Shown in pieces: positions 43,217 to 43,399 of a stretch of 43,399 nucleotides of DNA. The position numbers were made by a program, and so were the translations under genes. Position 1 is the first letter of the stretch. Every line of letters begins with the position of its first letter. This stretch comes from an uncultured bacterium (GTDB lineage Bacteria > Bacteroidota > Bacteroidia > Bacteroidales > CAIXTV01), in contig CAIXTV010000171.1 in NCBI GenBank assembly GCA_903922465.1, positions 1 through 43,399 on the forward strand, given 5' to 3'. Below the pieces are notes generated by a model. The model saw only the letters and a list, made by a program, of their open reading frames with translations, was not told the DNA's origin and did not search any database.

Positions 43217-43399
43217 CAGAAGTTTGCTATATATGTCCTTAGCCTAGGGGGTATATATACAGAAGTTTGCTATATATGTCCTTAGCCTAGGGGGTATATA
43301 TACAGAAGTTTGCTATATATGTCCTTAGCCTAGGGGGTATATATACAGAAGTTTGCTATATATGTCCTTAGCCTAGGGGATATATATACAGAAGTTTGC
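43217..43399. repeat. 43-bp tandem array, truncated by the window edge
   Basis: Units start at 43217, 43260, 43303, 43346 and 43389 (the last is partial). The first three are identical as far as I can read; the fourth has one G to A change. Each carries TATATATG, then CCTTAGCCTAGGGG, then TATATATA. No spacers separate the units, so this is not a CRISPR. The array continues beyond the window. Confidence 0.95.

Noticed and set aside
43217-43399. CRISPR array
   Set aside because: The 43-bp units abut with no spacers and no cas genes are in the window.

Overview
The window looks like chromosomal DNA of a Bacteroidota bacterium, probably an anaerobic or facultative member of the Bacteroidia. Five signs point there: AT-rich DNA with long spacers; secreted proteins ending in type IX secretion (T9SS) type A sorting domains with the P-N-P motif (1195-4338, 4781-5758, 15785-18133, 28665-31058); promoters of the TTG / TAnnTTTG kind; few Shine-Dalgarno sequences; and surface-protein modules (Ig-like, Fn3-like, SBBP, PKD-like) typical of the phylum. 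No rRNA, tRNA, insertion sequence, integrase or CRISPR array was seen.

Layout. 1-9492: a truncated gene end, a stretch of small inverted repeats, a small secreted protein with dockerin-like calcium loops, a large SBBP-repeat protein, a PCMD-like secreted protein, a repeat-filled spacer, an unrecognised cytoplasmic protein and an exported protein of unknown role. 9493-15571, all on the minus strand: a nitric oxide / nitrosative stress block. An Rrf2-type (NsrR-like) regulator, a ferredoxin-type protein and a quinol NO reductase form one operon (ATGA overlap, then a 27-nt gap, then a strong terminator). Hcp, a YgbA-like protein and a cupin follow as a probable second unit. 15785-22709: a four-gene plus-strand operon of envelope proteins (M1 metallopeptidase with T9SS signal, OmpA-family protein, RlpA-like protein, and an HExxH / beta-propeller / outer-membrane barrel protein). 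23592-28301: dnaX and an exported M16 peptidase. 28665-31058: a T9SS protein. 31715-32479: a second unrecognised cytoplasmic protein. 32924-42826: a 3300-residue mosaic surface protein on the minus strand. The right end runs into a 43-bp tandem repeat that continues past the window.

The genes fall into two themes. One is NO defence: the regulator probably senses NO through an Fe-S cluster, NorZ reduces NO to N2O, and Hcp, the YgbA-like protein and the cupin act alongside. The other is the cell surface: several proteins share modules. A beta-rich module occurs three times (once at 28665-31058, twice in the giant protein), and a second module followed by paired dockerin-like loops occurs twice (360-1049 and the C-terminus of the giant). 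The spacers are unusually rich in repeats: three unrelated arrays share an exact 21-bp period, a 9-bp CTAGAGTGT family sits downstream of stop codons in sense orientation, and a 146-bp direct repeat and a 43-bp array are also present.
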